Positions 14,201 through 25,545 are shown, counted from the stretch's first letter. The stretch: 64,000 nt of DNA from Intoshia linei (GCA_001642005.1 LWCA01000030.1:1-64000), one strand, 5' to 3'. Numbers and translations are program-made. Notes: a model not told the origin generated them from the letters alone.

Positions 14201-16403
14201 AATAAGTAATATATGCAAATCTGAGGTGAGAATAGTTGTAACTTATAATTCATGAATCATCATATCATAATGCAAATCCGCAACTAAATAATAATTTAAG
14301 AGCGGTTTTAGAATCCAAAGTAAATATCCATTAATACTGATATCTACTTGTTGGTCACTCCTGAAATATTACATATTATTAGTACGATCAGTGCCGAATC
14401 TACGTACCCGAGACCTTCTTTGGTGAGAATATTAAATTAGATCATTAAAAAAATTATATTCTCCATTATCATAACTATTTTGTATGGTAAATTTTAAATG
14501 TCAACTCAACAGTTTTAGAAAGATGGCTAGGGCTATATGACACTGCGGATGGTGAAAAATTTTTTAAAGAAATCTATTTTTCATTTGCTGGTGGCCTCAA
14601 GCTTTCTAGGTTCGGTGCTGATAGTAATGTACGAAAAATACGATAATAATATTAAATTTATAGCAATTTATACACATGTTACAAGGGGACGATGAAGAGC
14701 ATGCCTTATTACTACTGGCTTATTTTAAATATATTGAAATAGAATGTTGGTTATTAATGTGTAATGCAATACCTGAAGGGAAAACAGCCTACGTGTTGAC
14801 ATATGATAAGAAAGGTGCTTATACTATTTGGAATCCAAACACTGGTGAAAATTTTTCACATAATGATCCTTACTGTCCAGTTCAAATAGTTGGATGTTTA
14901 ATCAATCATGAAAATGTATAGTTTAAAATTATATACATTAGTCATAATATTATTTTATTTCAATATAATTAGATTTGGGTAAACATTCAACCTATTGCTA
15001 AGCCATCAGAAGTCGATTTTAATACATCAAATATAAAGAAATGGACTCCATTTTTCAACAGAAAATTTCCAAATAATGGAATTTCATCTATTCAGGTATA
15101 TTCAAACTGATATAAAGTACATGCAGTAGTTTTCAAATGGGTGATTGAATGTTTGGAGATTTAAAAAATTGCATTTTATCATCCTTAGAGGTCACTTTAG
15201 TTTAATTTTTTAAAAAAAGAGTAGCTGGGTTTTTAATCATGGAAATTCACTTTTTTGAAATTTGGATTTATGATAATGCGTATGATTTTAAAAAATATTT
15301 TAGAATTTATATTTTACAAAATTCTAGGACTTTTTCTATTTTAAAAGAATGTTGGTTTTACCATGAAAGTGGACGTTTTTATGAGGCTTTCTAAAAATTC
15401 ATTTAAAACGCGTTCCAGAATATATTTTTTTAATTTTAAGGCTGATTATATTTTTAAAACGGAAATTAGGTTTTTGACCCTGAAGTATGCAAATTGAGAA
15501 AATGAAATTTGCGACACTGTATCACTCTCGAAAACCTGTGTTAGAAATTGGGTTTTTTTAAATAAACGGTAACACAGACATACACATACATTCAATTGTA
15601 TATTAATAAATATAATAAAGCATATTAATAAAATGACTTAATTATTACGATGCAATAAATTTTATTGAATTTTATTATTTTATTAACAATATGAATAAAA
15701 TATTATCAAATAATATTGAGTCAATAAGCACATTACATGTGTCCAATTTACTGTTGATTTACATTTTTATGTGAACAATTTAGCCCAAATTCATAAACTA
15801 TTCAAAATCTGATACATCTGGAGCGATAAATTTGCAATACAGTTTAGAACAAAAATTGAAAGAAAAGGTGATGCAATGGAGACCAAAATACATTACTCGA
15901 TGGAATAGACATTGTATTCATACATTTAGAACCCTATTACAAAAGTAAAACTATACATACAATATTTGAGATTTGAAATACAATGTATACGTTTCATAGA
16001 TTAGAAGAAAATAATGGAATAGGAAATTATGATGAACATTCAGAGGAACTTTCCACTATATTAGCCTCATATAAAGTAAATTTTCGATATCTATACTTTT
16101 TTATACTAAAAATTAAATTGATTACCTATATAACGATTATAATACAATTTGTACAATATACATTTAGTAAAAATACATATAATAATAATATTATAGTATA
16201 CACGTATATTATAGCTATCCGGATTTCCCATAAACATTAAATATTTGGACGAAGAAAGTTTAATTGAAAATGTATATTCCACAGGTGTATATGATGTTGA
16301 TAACCAAGATGTTGAATTTGCCTTGGCCATTTATGTTCACCCTTATCCAAACAATATTATGTCAGTATGGGTGTATATTGCATCAATGATTCGGAGAAGA
16401 TGA
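2292..16403 (+). CDS. CC2D2A: CC2D2A, ciliary transition-zone coiled-coil and C2 protein
   Basis: Role (family): MKS/B9-complex protein of the ciliary transition zone, needed for ciliogenesis; mutated in Meckel and Joubert syndromes. Exons: 2292-2390, 2434-2526, 2612-2683, 2744-2945, 3032-3169, 3211-3341, 3692-3817, 5780-6201, 7192-7345, 8555-8663, 10066-10132, 11135-11227, 11265-11349, 11630-11783, 11823-13279, 13330-13533, 13894-13983, 14664-14915, 14973-15095, 15784-15944, 16000-16075, 16215-16403. Every junction is GT-AG and phases close to 1,498 codons plus stop (human about 1,620). Seen: charged N-terminus; HHHLFSKEH region; DPNDPVNAE and WNPNTGE blocks; C2 domain about residues 925-1120 ([28 protein letters not shown]); inactive transglutaminase-like region about 1150-1350 ([28 protein letters not shown]); C-terminus ending [12 protein letters not shown]. 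The start is the first in-frame ATG; an upstream exon cannot be excluded. Introns 7-11 carry transposon remnants. Confidence 0.93.
3999..4287. mobile_element. Short hAT-like non-autonomous element
   Basis: Imperfect terminal inverted repeats CAGGGGCGGGTTCAAGGGG (left) and CTCTTGGATCCGCCTCTG (right). Lies in CC2D2A intron 7. No clear target duplication. Confidence 0.5.
4510..4750 (-). pseudogene. hAT transposase C-terminal dimerisation fragment
   Basis: About 75 codons with the hAT C-terminal signature ([20 protein letters not shown], then [15 protein letters not shown]), as in ZMYM-related/hAT transposases. It lies antisense in CC2D2A intron 7. The rest of the transposase is not visible, so this is a fossil fragment. 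Confidence 0.7.
5160..5510 (+). repeat. Dispersed repeat with CA-rich tail
   Basis: Shares with the copies at 15,190 and 45,000 the text CACTCTCGAAA-CTGTATTAGAATTGG followed by an ACGGTAACACACATACATT-type tail and GATTATATTG. Lies in CC2D2A intron 7. Confidence 0.55.
7420..8185. mobile_element. Degenerate hAT element in a CC2D2A intron
   Basis: Terminal inverted repeats AGTGATTGTGCCGGGAAAAA (left) and TTTTCCCGGGAAATCACAAT followed by CACT (right) bound 766 bp. The interior near 7,900-8,040 is a frame-broken relative of the hAT C-terminal ORF at 59,984-60,181, so it derives from a once coding element. Flanks are similar (GTTGTT on both sides) but not a clean 8-bp duplication. Confidence 0.65.
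8721..8878. mobile_element. Complete foldback MITE (AGTGGCC family)
   Basis: Palindromic element of about 155 bp. The left arm TAAAGTGGCCAGAAACATAC and right arm GTATTTTTTCTGGCCACTTTA pair over about 40 bp. TA at both ends fits Tc1/mariner-type insertion. Lies in CC2D2A intron 10. Confidence 0.75.
10172..10580. mobile_element. 409-bp element with long terminal inverted repeats
   Basis: Arms of about 58 bp: CTAGCGGCTTTAGTTAGGCA at the left and TGCCTAACTAAAGCCTCTAG at the right, each flanked by TA. The subterminal ACCACAAATAAACTAA...CTTAAGGG also occurs inside the hAT-related elements near 7,820 and 59,915. Lies in CC2D2A intron 11. Confidence 0.7.
15190..15610 (+). repeat. Dispersed repeat with CA-rich tail
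   Basis: Clear copy in CC2D2A intron 19: TTTTGACCCTGAAGTATGC, CACTCTCGAAAACCTGTGTT, then AAACGGTAACACAGACATAC and an AATTGTATATTAATAAA end. Confidence 0.6.
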
Positions 16404-16784
16404 AGCCGTTTCTATTTAAATATATGTACAAAAAATTATTAAATTTTTTTCAACTTATACAATAAAAAGACACTGCGTAAATTGTGAATTAAAAGATTTA
16501 ATTTTTTTGTAATGATTAATATCCTATATAAATTTAAGCCGTTAACAATCTCTTTCAAGTTTAAACTAAAGACATACAATAAATCTATTAGTTACCAAAG
16601 AATACACTAAAATTATATGTGAGTTATACAATTACGATGAATTTATTAAAATTAGCAAAATTGAGGTAAATATACAATTAGTGACGACTCTTCCTCAAAA
16701 ACGTTATTTTAGCTCACTGTCGTGCTGCCGTAGAAATTATTTTTAGACAAACAATGTTAACTAATAATACTGAATAATATAATA

Positions 16785-17249
16785 CAGTAAATTCTGTCTA
16801 TAACAATAAGTATTGAGTTTTTCTTATAAATAGGGTGGCAGGTTCAATTTGCTTGGTGAGTCAAATGTGATAAAACAATTATTACGCATGCCGCACAAAA
16901 AAATATCTTTACTCAAATCATTATTAACTAAAATGTATTAATTAATTAATATAACGAAACAAGAAACAATAATGGAATAAGTGCATAGCTAATTCTAAAA
17001 TTGTAAATTGTAATCAGGAATGAATAAATCATGAAAAATATGTAAAAAAAGAAATATGGGTGAAATATTTTGTTATAATGCACATTCTATAATTGGGGGC
17101 CGCATAATTGACATCCCTGTTATAGATAGAGTCGAACATAAGTTTAGTTCATAATGAAAATGTGAGTACATTAGTGCATAAAATTTACTAAACTATGGAA
17201 ATATTGAAAACTGTTTTTATAGAGAGTGTTCTTATAGACAGAGTTACTG
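16785..17249. mobile_element. Mariner/pogo-like MITE carrying a nested hAT element
   Basis: TA-flanked terminal repeats CAGTAAATTCTGTCTATAAC (left) and TTCTTATAGACAGAGTTACTG (right; complement begins CAGTAACTCTGTCTATAAG). The interior is interrupted by the element at 16,832-17,119. Confidence 0.7.
16832..17119. mobile_element. hAT-type MITE nested in another MITE
   Basis: Begins AGGGTGGCAGGTTCAATT and ends AATTGACATCCCTG. Flanked by 8-bp duplications TTATAAAT and TTATAGAT (7 of 8 identical), the hAT hallmark. Inserted inside the 16,785-17,249 element, so it is the younger of the two. Confidence 0.7.
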
Positions 17250-18134
17250 TACTTGACTTAAGTAACTTGACTTGACATTTTAAATATAATTCACAAATTT
17301 TTATGATATCCAAGAATATGGTTATATTATTTTAAGTTATAATATAGTATTATTTTATAAATATTGTATTTAATTCTAATAGTATATTTTTATATTATAA
17401 ATATTATAACTGCCAATATGATCGAAAGGGACAAAATGGGAAAACATGATAAAAACTTACAATTAAAATTAAAAAATAGTAATAATTTTGTCTTAAAAAT
17501 TTGACGTTAATTTAAAATTTCCAAGTATATAATTAGCGATAACTCATTTTGAACCATATTCAATTTTATCACACATGTATCTATAGGTATATGGATCTAA
17601 CTAGCCAATATCGAAATCAATATACATTTTTTATATATAGATTAATCTGGCAAGCTACAATCTACAAGCATCTATTTTGAATCTTGCCATATTTTATTTT
17701 GTTTAAAATTCTATATTTTCTAAATAAAGACTGTATTTCTTGTTTTCATCGTTTTATTTCATTGTATCTTGCATGTCGTAATATTATATAAAATTAATCA
17801 TTTCTTTTTAAATTGCCTCTAGATAAAAAGATAAAAATTTAGATTTGAGTTATTACAATTTGATTGTAGGGATAATTTATTCATATTAATTCTTCAGGCA
17901 ATAAAAATGTAAAATATAAATCAAAAAAATTAAAAATTTTTGAAACGCGATAATATTATTCACCATCAAAAAAATAGCATATTACAGGAAAATAAATAAT
18001 ATTACAGAAAAATGTTATAATTATAGTTATAAATTTTACTGTAATATTGATTTGTTGGTCCATAATTATGCACCCTTTTTGAAATTGATAATTTTTCGAA
18101 ATAATAATTTATAAATATTAATTAACCATTACAC

Positions 18135-18490
18135 CAGGAGGGGCAACCAGTTGCCCACATAATAATTTTGGTGGCCCTTTAATATTGGGATTAAAATTTT
18201 AATTATTAATAGAATATATTGTTACATTTAAATAATGAAAAAAAATATTTAAATAATTTTAATTTGAATGATAAATTTATCAAAATTAATACTGTTTTGC
18301 TATTACCTACTTCAAGAATCTTTTTGTTTCCATAAAATTACTTATAAATAAAACAGTTCTACTATAATTATAATTATAATTGGCTCAATATCAACGTGAA
18401 ATCTATCATGTGTAAATTTTCAAAAACTGGTCCGCAGAATTTTTTGATATAAAAAAGTGGCTAGGAGATTCAAAAGGTAGCCGACACTTA
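18135..18490. mobile_element. hAT-type MITE with perfect 8-bp target duplication
   Basis: Exact CATTACAC at 18,127-18,134 and 18,491-18,498. Element begins CAGGAGGGGCAACC and ends GTAGCCGACACTTA; the termini are only weakly inverted. Confidence 0.7.
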
Positions 18491-19614
18491 CATTACACTA
18501 TTAGACACGACATTTTACATTTATACAAAAATGCATATTTAAAATCGAAGTTTGAAAGCGATTCTGATGAAATATAAATTATAAAAAAACTGGATAATTA
18601 TATACGGTTTTACTCCCTAGAATGAACCCTACTAATGAAAAATCGAAAAAAACTATTTTCTAGCGTTTCTTTAATTTATCAAATATGATTATTTTATCAT
18701 AAAAAAATTGAAAATGAACTGTATACAACTGTGTAATAGTGTGTTCAACTTCTAAGAATAAACTTATTTTTAAAAATTTTTAATTTGGCCAATCAGATTG
18801 GTTTTTTAATCAATGCATTGGAAAATTGCATACTTATTAACAATTAGACTTTAAAATACAAATACAATTTTATTCTCCTATAACTCTTCTCATAATTAAC
18901 AATCGGAAAAAAGTATTTATTATATATATATAATAATAACAATTTATTTAAAATTGTATATTAACTTAATATACATTTTTATTTCGGCCAATCCTGTTGT
19001 CTTTGTATGTGAAATATTCACAACTGCAACATATTAATCAATAAATGATTCATCTTCATTTTTATTAGATTCTCAAACAATATTAATAATATCTTCCTTG
19101 TTGTTTTCTTCTACTATCTCAAAACAATTTAGATTTTCATTACATTCATTTTCATTATTATGATTATAATATAATAAATTATATTTATTATATTATTATT
19201 TTATTATTTATACATTATATTATTAGTTATATATGTAGTTCATTTATATTTTAAAAATATTTTATAATAATAAGTGTTATAAATTTACTCAATTTTTATA
19301 TTTAACTACGCAAAAAATCACTTAAAATTGTACTTGATACAAATAACATTCTGACATTTTGGTTGAAAATTAATAAAGATTATCCGAACTTTTAAATTTG
19401 GCCGTTAAAAAGTTTATTCTATTTTGTAGCACATATTTATTTTGAACATGCCTTTTCCTAATGAATATACATGTATCTCAAATCTAAATTGCGAAATCGT
19501 CTCAAGGTAGAATCTGATCTAAGAATTAAATTGAATTAAATATAAAACCAAATATAAATTTTCTTGTTGAAAAGAAACAGTTGCATATTTCTTTTTCAAA
19601 TTTATTTATCAATA

Positions 19615-19832
19615 CAGTATTCTCTCCACAACTCGCTAGTTATCTAAGTCGCTATTAATTTAAAATATAAACTAAGTTTTAAAACGATTTTTCGAAATAA
19701 TTTAAGTTATTTTGTATTAAATTTTACAATTTTAATTACAATTAATGTTTTATCTGCTGTTTCTAGTTTTAAATTCCCTATCTGCTAACTTTTTCTAAAT
19801 CTCAATAATGACGAACTATAGAGAGAATACTG
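19615..19832. mobile_element. TA-flanked mariner/pogo-like MITE
   Basis: Left end CAGTATTCTCTCCACAACTCG, right end CGAACTATAGAGAGAATACTG, both bordered by TA. About 218 bp with no coding capacity. Confidence 0.7.
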
Positions 19833-20205
19833 TATATAATTTTTTTTATAAAATTTATATAAATTAATCATTTGATTTAGTTTCAACTAATAAATGCATC
19901 ATTGTTGAATTTTCTTAGTTTATTATCTATAAAAATATTATATAGGGGTCCGCTAAAATTGGGGGTTCGTCAAATTTAAAGTTTTAGAACAACTGATAAA
20001 TATTTATAGATATTATAATACAGGATCATGTACAATGTAAATTGTACATGTATATAAATTACAATATTTTACAACACTTTCAATTATCTTCTAGAAAATC
20101 CTGTGAAGTTCAGGAATAAGAAATTGAACATGAAACACAAAAATCTATCAACAAACTGGTTGCATCACTAGAAAGTAAAACCAATATAATGGTAACCACT
20201 AGAGT

Positions 20206-20635
20206 AAGGTTTCTTAACCAGGGTACTAGCATCCCTAGGGGTGCTAGAATTAATTTCAGATGTGCTAGAAAAACTATTATTATTTTTTAAATTTTGAATA
20301 AAAAATGTTAATAAAAAAATTAAATTAAATGTATTTTCAAATTTTTTTTATGTTGAGTGGCCGGGTCCAAACTCAACCAATTTGAATAATTTTTTCAGGA
20401 AAGTGATCACCATCACCAATAATAATGATGGGGAAAAATATTTTTGATCTTTGAATATGGTGATCACCCTAATGTTCATTTATTGATTATGTTCAATAAG
20501 GGGATCTTTTAAAATCTCAATAAAATACGATTTTTAAGTTGAATTTTAAGGTATCATTTTTTATTTTCTAGGGTACTGGAAATACTTGATCTGGCTAACG
20601 GGGTGCTAAATTTAAAAAAGTTTAAGAAACCCTGA
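20206..20635. mobile_element. hAT-type MITE with perfect 8-bp target duplication
   Basis: Exact ACTAGAGT at 20,198-20,205 and 20,636-20,643. Ends AAGGTTTCTTAACCAGGG and AAAAGTTTAAGAAACCCTGA match the GGTTCTTAAACTT class of hAT termini. Confidence 0.8.
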
Positions 20636-21371
20636 ACTAGAGTGTTAATGATTAATTGACTATAACATTTTTAAATTAAATAATATATTTAATTATAATT
20701 ATCGATAAAATAAATCAAATTGAATAAAAATAAATACAAGAAAATTGAATAAAACACGTTTAAATAAGATAAAACATGATAAAAATATAATCTACCTAAT
20801 GAAATTTGTTTATGGTTAAATTATTGCAGATGTTGTATCATAAATTAATAAATATTGCTATCGAACATTATCAATTCATAATCTAGACACTTGTTCAAGT
20901 TACGCCCATTTTTCCCACTATATAAGAGAAAAAAATGTTTATTAAATTCATTAAATTTTATTTATAAAATAGTATTTTGGTTTTCAAGTATATTTTTTAA
21001 TGTATCACATTATTTCTTTTTGAACATTGTTGATTATGTTATGATTGTCACAATGCATTTCTAGTTTAATTTAGAAATGTATTCTATCGATCTTAATTTA
21101 ATTATACATTCATACTACAATTTCAGTGATGTGTTAATTAAACTCGGTCCAAGACATTTCTACACACTTCAATAATAAGAAAACTTAGGATTTGCTAACT
21201 AGGATTACAATTATCAATCATATATAAAATATGTAAACTTATGATGAACTAGTAACTTGTGATCTAGTGAAAACTTATGACTGAACTTCTCAACCAACTA
21301 TGCCGCTAGAATTATATCGGGATATTGAACAGTCCCTGTCTAAGAATTAGTTGGGCAGTGATAGACATGTT

Positions 21372-22802
21372 CTATATATCAATATGCAAGTCTGCAAAAA
21401 TGTAGAATAAATATTTAATATTATTAGGAAATATATTAACAAAACGTAAACATTTTTTAAAAGCATAAACAATTTTTTTAAATCTACAAGAAATGGTGGA
21501 AGTACTAGAAGAAAAAATGAGTGCGACATTATCGTGACAAAAAGATTCAATAAGTGTAAGTGAATTGACATCAACTGAATAAAGATGCATGTCTCCATTC
21601 TCAAAAATACAAATTAGGTAAAATTCTGGCATGTATACTTCATTATCATTAACCCAATTGATGAATTTTGGAACATGATAATTTACGAGTTGACAAGTCG
21701 GAAGATGAACATGAGAATTTCTAACAAAAATGTACCCATCATCAGAGCAGGTAACAAAAATATTTTGATATTTTGGGTGTATAATGATGGCATTCACACG
21801 TGTTAAATGTGCCAAATAATTAAAATCCACATTTTCAAGATTTAAATCAATTTGCACAACTTGTCCAGCTTCAGATCCAATAATAGCAATAATTTTATTA
21901 TGTGAATTTGCCGCATTAGAATCATAGAAATAGGCAAAGGTTGAAATACCCAAAATTAACTTTTGTAGAGATGTATCCAAAACATTTAAATTTGAAACAT
22001 CGCATTGTTTAACCATTTGTAATTTTTCATAAAATTTCCATAGAATAATTATTCCGTCTTGTGAACTTGAAATAATGTACTGATTGTCACTTAATGTACG
22101 TTTTTCTATCCAGAAACCACAGGTAATGATGTCAGAATGACTAACACTAGCAACATCATTGGAAGATGAAAGGATGGGGTTATTTAATGTTTTATTGCAA
22201 TCGAAAATCATTATTTCACCCATGAATGTTCCAATTAAATAAATGTTTGGATCAGTCAAGTGCGATTTTATAAAAGATGCACATGTTGATATTTCGTAAA
22301 TTTCCGTTTTTGATTCACTTATAGTTGTTATTGTGATATTACTCTTGTGCCAACAATAGCCTTCATTGTGCTTTTCTTTTTTGTATCCAGTTACAAATTT
22401 AGTTGAGTCACAATTCCATGACATGCCACTGGCTATAAAAGTTTCATCCATTTTGTTGTATTCAATAGATTTTTCATTGTCAAAAAATTTCAGTTTTGAA
22501 TTATGGATTTTATTTTCAAAAGGGTCAATTATGTTGGGACGTTTAAATTCTCGAAATATTATTTTTTTCATTTTTTTTGCAAATTTTTCCAAGTTTTTTT
22601 CCTTTTTTATATCAATTTCTATGGGTTCAATTGGTACGTTTTCTGATTGAACATATTTATCTGAAAATTTTATCGATTGACAGGACTTATTAACATAGAT
22701 AAACTGTACGGTTTGTACTTGTTGTGAGGCTTGATTCACATGCTGTAATTTTTCAGGTATTGAATTAAATTCCACAATGAGAGGTTTACTGTTGTGGAAC
22801 AT
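21372..22802 (-). CDS. DYNC2I2: WDR34-like dynein-2 intermediate chain
   Basis: Role (family): intermediate chain of cytoplasmic dynein-2, the retrograde intraflagellar-transport motor. Seen: a single 476-codon exon. The N-terminus carries the WDR34 layout of Thr/Gln-rich then acidic/basic residues (ASQQVQTVQF, LEKFAKKMKKIIFREF), followed by WD40 blades from about residue 120 (ASGMSWNCDSTKFVTGY; IGTFMGEIMIFDC; ISSSQDGIIILWKF; VTCSDDGYIFVRN; ICIFENGDMHLYSVD). Order and spacing match WDR34 (human 536 aa) better than other WD proteins I know. Odd: no intron, although neighbouring genes have many, and the final blade (after residue about 430) degenerates into a basic hydrophobic tail instead of the expected GTVKVW-type strand. 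A missed 3' exon or a truncated propeller are both possible. Convergent with CC2D2A. Confidence 0.75.
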   Translation of the reverse strand: MFHNSKPLIVEFNSIPEKLQHVNQASQQVQTVQFIYVNKSCQSIKFSDKYVQSENVPIEPIEIDIKKEKNLEKFAKKMKKIIFREFKRPNIIDPFENKIHNSKLKFFDNEKSIEYNKMDETFIASGMSWNCDSTKFVTGYKKEKHNEGYCWHKSNITITTISESKTEIYEISTCASFIKSHLTDPNIYLIGTFMGEIMIFDCNKTLNNPILSSSNDVASVSHSDIITCGFWIEKRTLSDNQYIISSSQDGIIILWKFYEKLQMVKQCDVSNLNVLDTSLQKLILGISTFAYFYDSNAANSHNKIIAIIGSEAGQVVQIDLNLENVDFNYLAHLTRVNAIIIHPKYQNIFVTCSDDGYIFVRNSHVHLPTCQLVNYHVPKFINWVNDNEVYMPEFYLICIFENGDMHLYSVDVNSLTLIESFCHDNVALIFSSSTSTISCRFKKIVYAFKKCLRFVNIFPNNIKYLFYIFADLHIDI

Positions 22803-23267
22803 GTCAATTTTGTAGTTTTATCTAATTTTTGATTTGTTTTTCTGTACAACCAAGTAATAATTTGAACATAGCAACTCATTATTATTGTTTATTTTTTCAA
22901 TCATGGTGCCGGTATGTAAATCTCTCTCAATACCACCATTTTGATGTTTCAATAGTTATGACGATATTGAGACTATGATGTTGTAGAGACTAGATCATGG
23001 ATACGGTTACTATATATGATTAAACAGTAAAATAGTAAAATAATAATAATATTGTGGCAATATTGAGAGGTCTGTCCGTATATGGTTTCAACACTGCCAG
23101 CGAATATAATACTTAATATTCGGATGGTTACGCTTTAAATTTTAATGGAGCATACAGAAATGAATTTAAATAATTTAAAGTAGTGTAGTAACGTTAATAA
23201 TGTTTATTTAAGTATACATATTATGTAGACAATATCTAGATATAACATATTAGTCTTAGACATAATA
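22803..23267. other. Short intergenic spacer
   Basis: Upstream of DYNC2I2 and downstream of the cystine-knot candidate; expected to contain the DYNC2I2 promoter. No feature recognised. Confidence 0.4.
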
Positions 23268-24118
23268 TTATGACATTCTATAATATCCATGTTTTCTATG
23301 TTCAACTTTCATAGTTTCATCATCAACTGGTAAACAGCCTGTTGTTGATTTAACGTAGTATACGAAATAATCATCTTTATTTGAACTAAGAGGTTTTCCT
23401 ACAACCTGTAACACTCTAAATTATAAAATTGTTGATAAAATTTCAAATATCTTAAAAATGATGAAAATGTGTAAATCAGTGCTCACAGACTTTTTCAATA
23501 TGAACTCAAATTAAAACTTACTGACTATAGAGCACAATATGGCCAATATATGAACCGTAAACATGAATTTTATTTTCAAAAAAAATACAAGAATCATGAT
23601 TCATTAGCTGATGAGAGCATACCTATTTTATGTTAACACTAACTTTAATTACTTCTGCATATAACGACATATCACGTCTTCAAAGATAATCAAATTATTC
23701 GAAAGGCCAGTAATAATAGCTAAATAATAATGCATTACATTTTGACATCCCTACACTCAACGTGCTCACATTGTGATCCACTGCAATCTGTTTCATAAAA
23801 TATGGGCCCATTTTCATTTTCGTCTTTTAATAATTCTATTAAATTTCCTTTTGAATCGATAGCATTTTGTTTTGTAATAATGCTCATCTTATATCCACAA
23901 CACGGATGCGTATATGATGATATTATTTCCTTTTTCTCTACATTTCTAAAAGTATTAATATACATGTATTTATTCAACTGACCAATATAACGTAATCCGT
24001 TAAAGATACAGTAGAATCTGTTCATCACGATCACGGATACAGTGATCGAAAATAAGAATTGAGACAATATTGATAAAAATGTATGAAGTTTAATTAGATA
24101 TCTATAATTCTGTAGCAA
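23268..24118 (-). CDS. Small cystine-rich secreted protein, neurotrophin/Spaetzle-like candidate
   Basis: Seen: first exon 24,118-23,739 (126 codons, phase 2 at the donor) with a hydrophobic segment near residues 12-32 usable as a signal peptide, then HPCCGYKMSI, DSKGNLIELL, the block IFYETDC, and closely spaced cysteines (CSGSQCEHVEC). Last exon 23,405-23,268 follows TTACAG and encodes KDDYFVYYVKSTTGCLPV and a basic tail to the TAA. The two exons differ in phase, so a small middle exon is needed; a piece starting at the TTGAAG acceptor near 23,680 would fit. Family knowledge: neurotrophins share A-D-x-x-G followed by YFYETKC and a late W-x-x-I-x-x-x-C; Spaetzle has an analogous cysteine order. 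The match is suggestive, not proven, and the C-x-C of typical family members is only one Cys here. Function inferred: secreted ligand. Confidence 0.4.
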
Positions 24119-25545
24119 TGGTGAATTTTAGAAGATATGAATTAATAATGATTATATAAATAAAATTTCATAATATATTCCTTTTTGAACCGTGAATTTA
24201 CAAATTTACATTTTTTGTTATGTTCACTGGAAATAATTGTATTAGATGTATTTTTTTAAATTCTAAGAATATTATTTTATTTTTTTTTCAAAATGATGGG
24301 TAATTTGTTGTTTTCACAACGAACATGCACGTTTTGAGGTAAAAATATTCATTACATTCTTATTATTATTTATAAAATTGCACACGAAATACATGAGAAT
24401 GTTTCGTATAGATAAGGTTTATCGATTATTTCAAGTACTTAAATGTACTCGGCCGATTATATCGATCGAAAATGCTGTCCCAAGGCTATCATCTTAAGAG
24501 GATTATAGTGTGTATATAAAGATACTAAGTTTATTTCAACAACGATTATGTACTGCAAATTTTGAAAAGTGGAATCAAATTAAATTAATTCATATAGTTT
24601 CGTTTATCTATAAAAATGGACAATTTTGATATATTACACGACCATGTTACGTTTTTAACGGTAAACAGATATCAAAAACCTATTATCAATTTTACTTTAT
24701 TTTTAGAAAAATTTCTAGCCAATACTACATATCTACAAAAAAATCATTTTTGGATCAAAATTTACGTTAAATTTTAACGTGTTTTTAATTTGAAAACACA
24801 AATTTAAAATTAAATAAATAAACTAAAATTATTATTTTTTCTGGTGGCTATAGTAAAAATGAAAATCTGTTACTGGTACCTATTTTAATAAAATTGTTTA
24901 TTTAGTGTTATGCGATATATCAAATTGAATTATTTTATTAGATAAATACGATTCTATGATTAGTTTTATAATTTACTTTACTCAATTTTATTACTTTATA
25001 AAACATAAATTGAAAATATTTAATTTCAAATGAAAGATTATATATATTTTTAATGAAATTTAACAAAATTACATTTCAACCTTTCAATTACACAATTTTT
25101 TCGAAGCAAAAATCAGATTATAAAAATATAAATATAACTTATATAATTTTAAAATTTACATAAATTTTATCAGTTCTTGGGCATCAATGGATAAAATTAA
25201 ATTAATCACAAATAAAATTAAATTTTGTTGCATTCTTCTATATTTAAATTTTAATAATATAATAATACATTTTTAAATGGTAGTTAGTAATTGGATATTG
25301 AAATTTAGTATATAATCAATATTTGTTATAATATATGTTGAAATATAGAAATTATAATAATATATAATATTCTGAATAAATTTTAGGAATCTGCTTAATA
25401 ATTTGTTTACTTTCTTAAATTACACAGATGTTGATTATATATGATAAATATCAAGAAACAATGTTCATGGTAACAATAATTTGCCTTGTAAATATCATTC
25501 AGGTTGTACCACACGTGTAACATTTATTTTTAATCTATTTAAACA
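24119..25545. other. Intergenic region
   Basis: Between the cystine-rich gene and the receptor pseudogene. Very AT-rich; I see no gene or recognisable element. Confidence 0.4.

Larger units (their letters stand above)
16404..21371. other. Gene-free region made largely of DNA-transposon remnants
   Basis: Between the convergent 3' ends of CC2D2A (+) and DYNC2I2 (-). I see no supportable gene, but at least five non-autonomous transposons with terminal repeats or target duplications, listed separately. The remainder is AT-rich sequence with no coding pattern I can defend. Confidence 0.5.

Noticed and set aside
16106-16330. 74-codon minus-strand ORF
   Set aside because: Antisense of the last CC2D2A exon and its intron.
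19030-19200. Acidic Asn/Glu-rich open stretch on the minus strand (NENECNENLNCFEIVEE)
   Set aside because: Stops interrupt it, and no splice sites or family match were found; possibly a decayed transposase, too weak to annotate.
20030-20055. Short palindrome ATGTACAATGTAAATTGTACAT, also a similar one at 4,450
   Set aside because: Isolated AT-rich palindromes with no array, spacer or flanking structure; chance is sufficient.
22366-22650. 94-codon ORF on the + strand
   Set aside because: Antisense shadow of DYNC2I2.
23946-23963. An 18-nt GT...AG segment inside the cystine-rich gene that could look like an ultra-short intron
   Set aside because: It is a multiple of three, has no stop and reads through in frame; 18 nt is far below any other intron here, so I treat it as coding.
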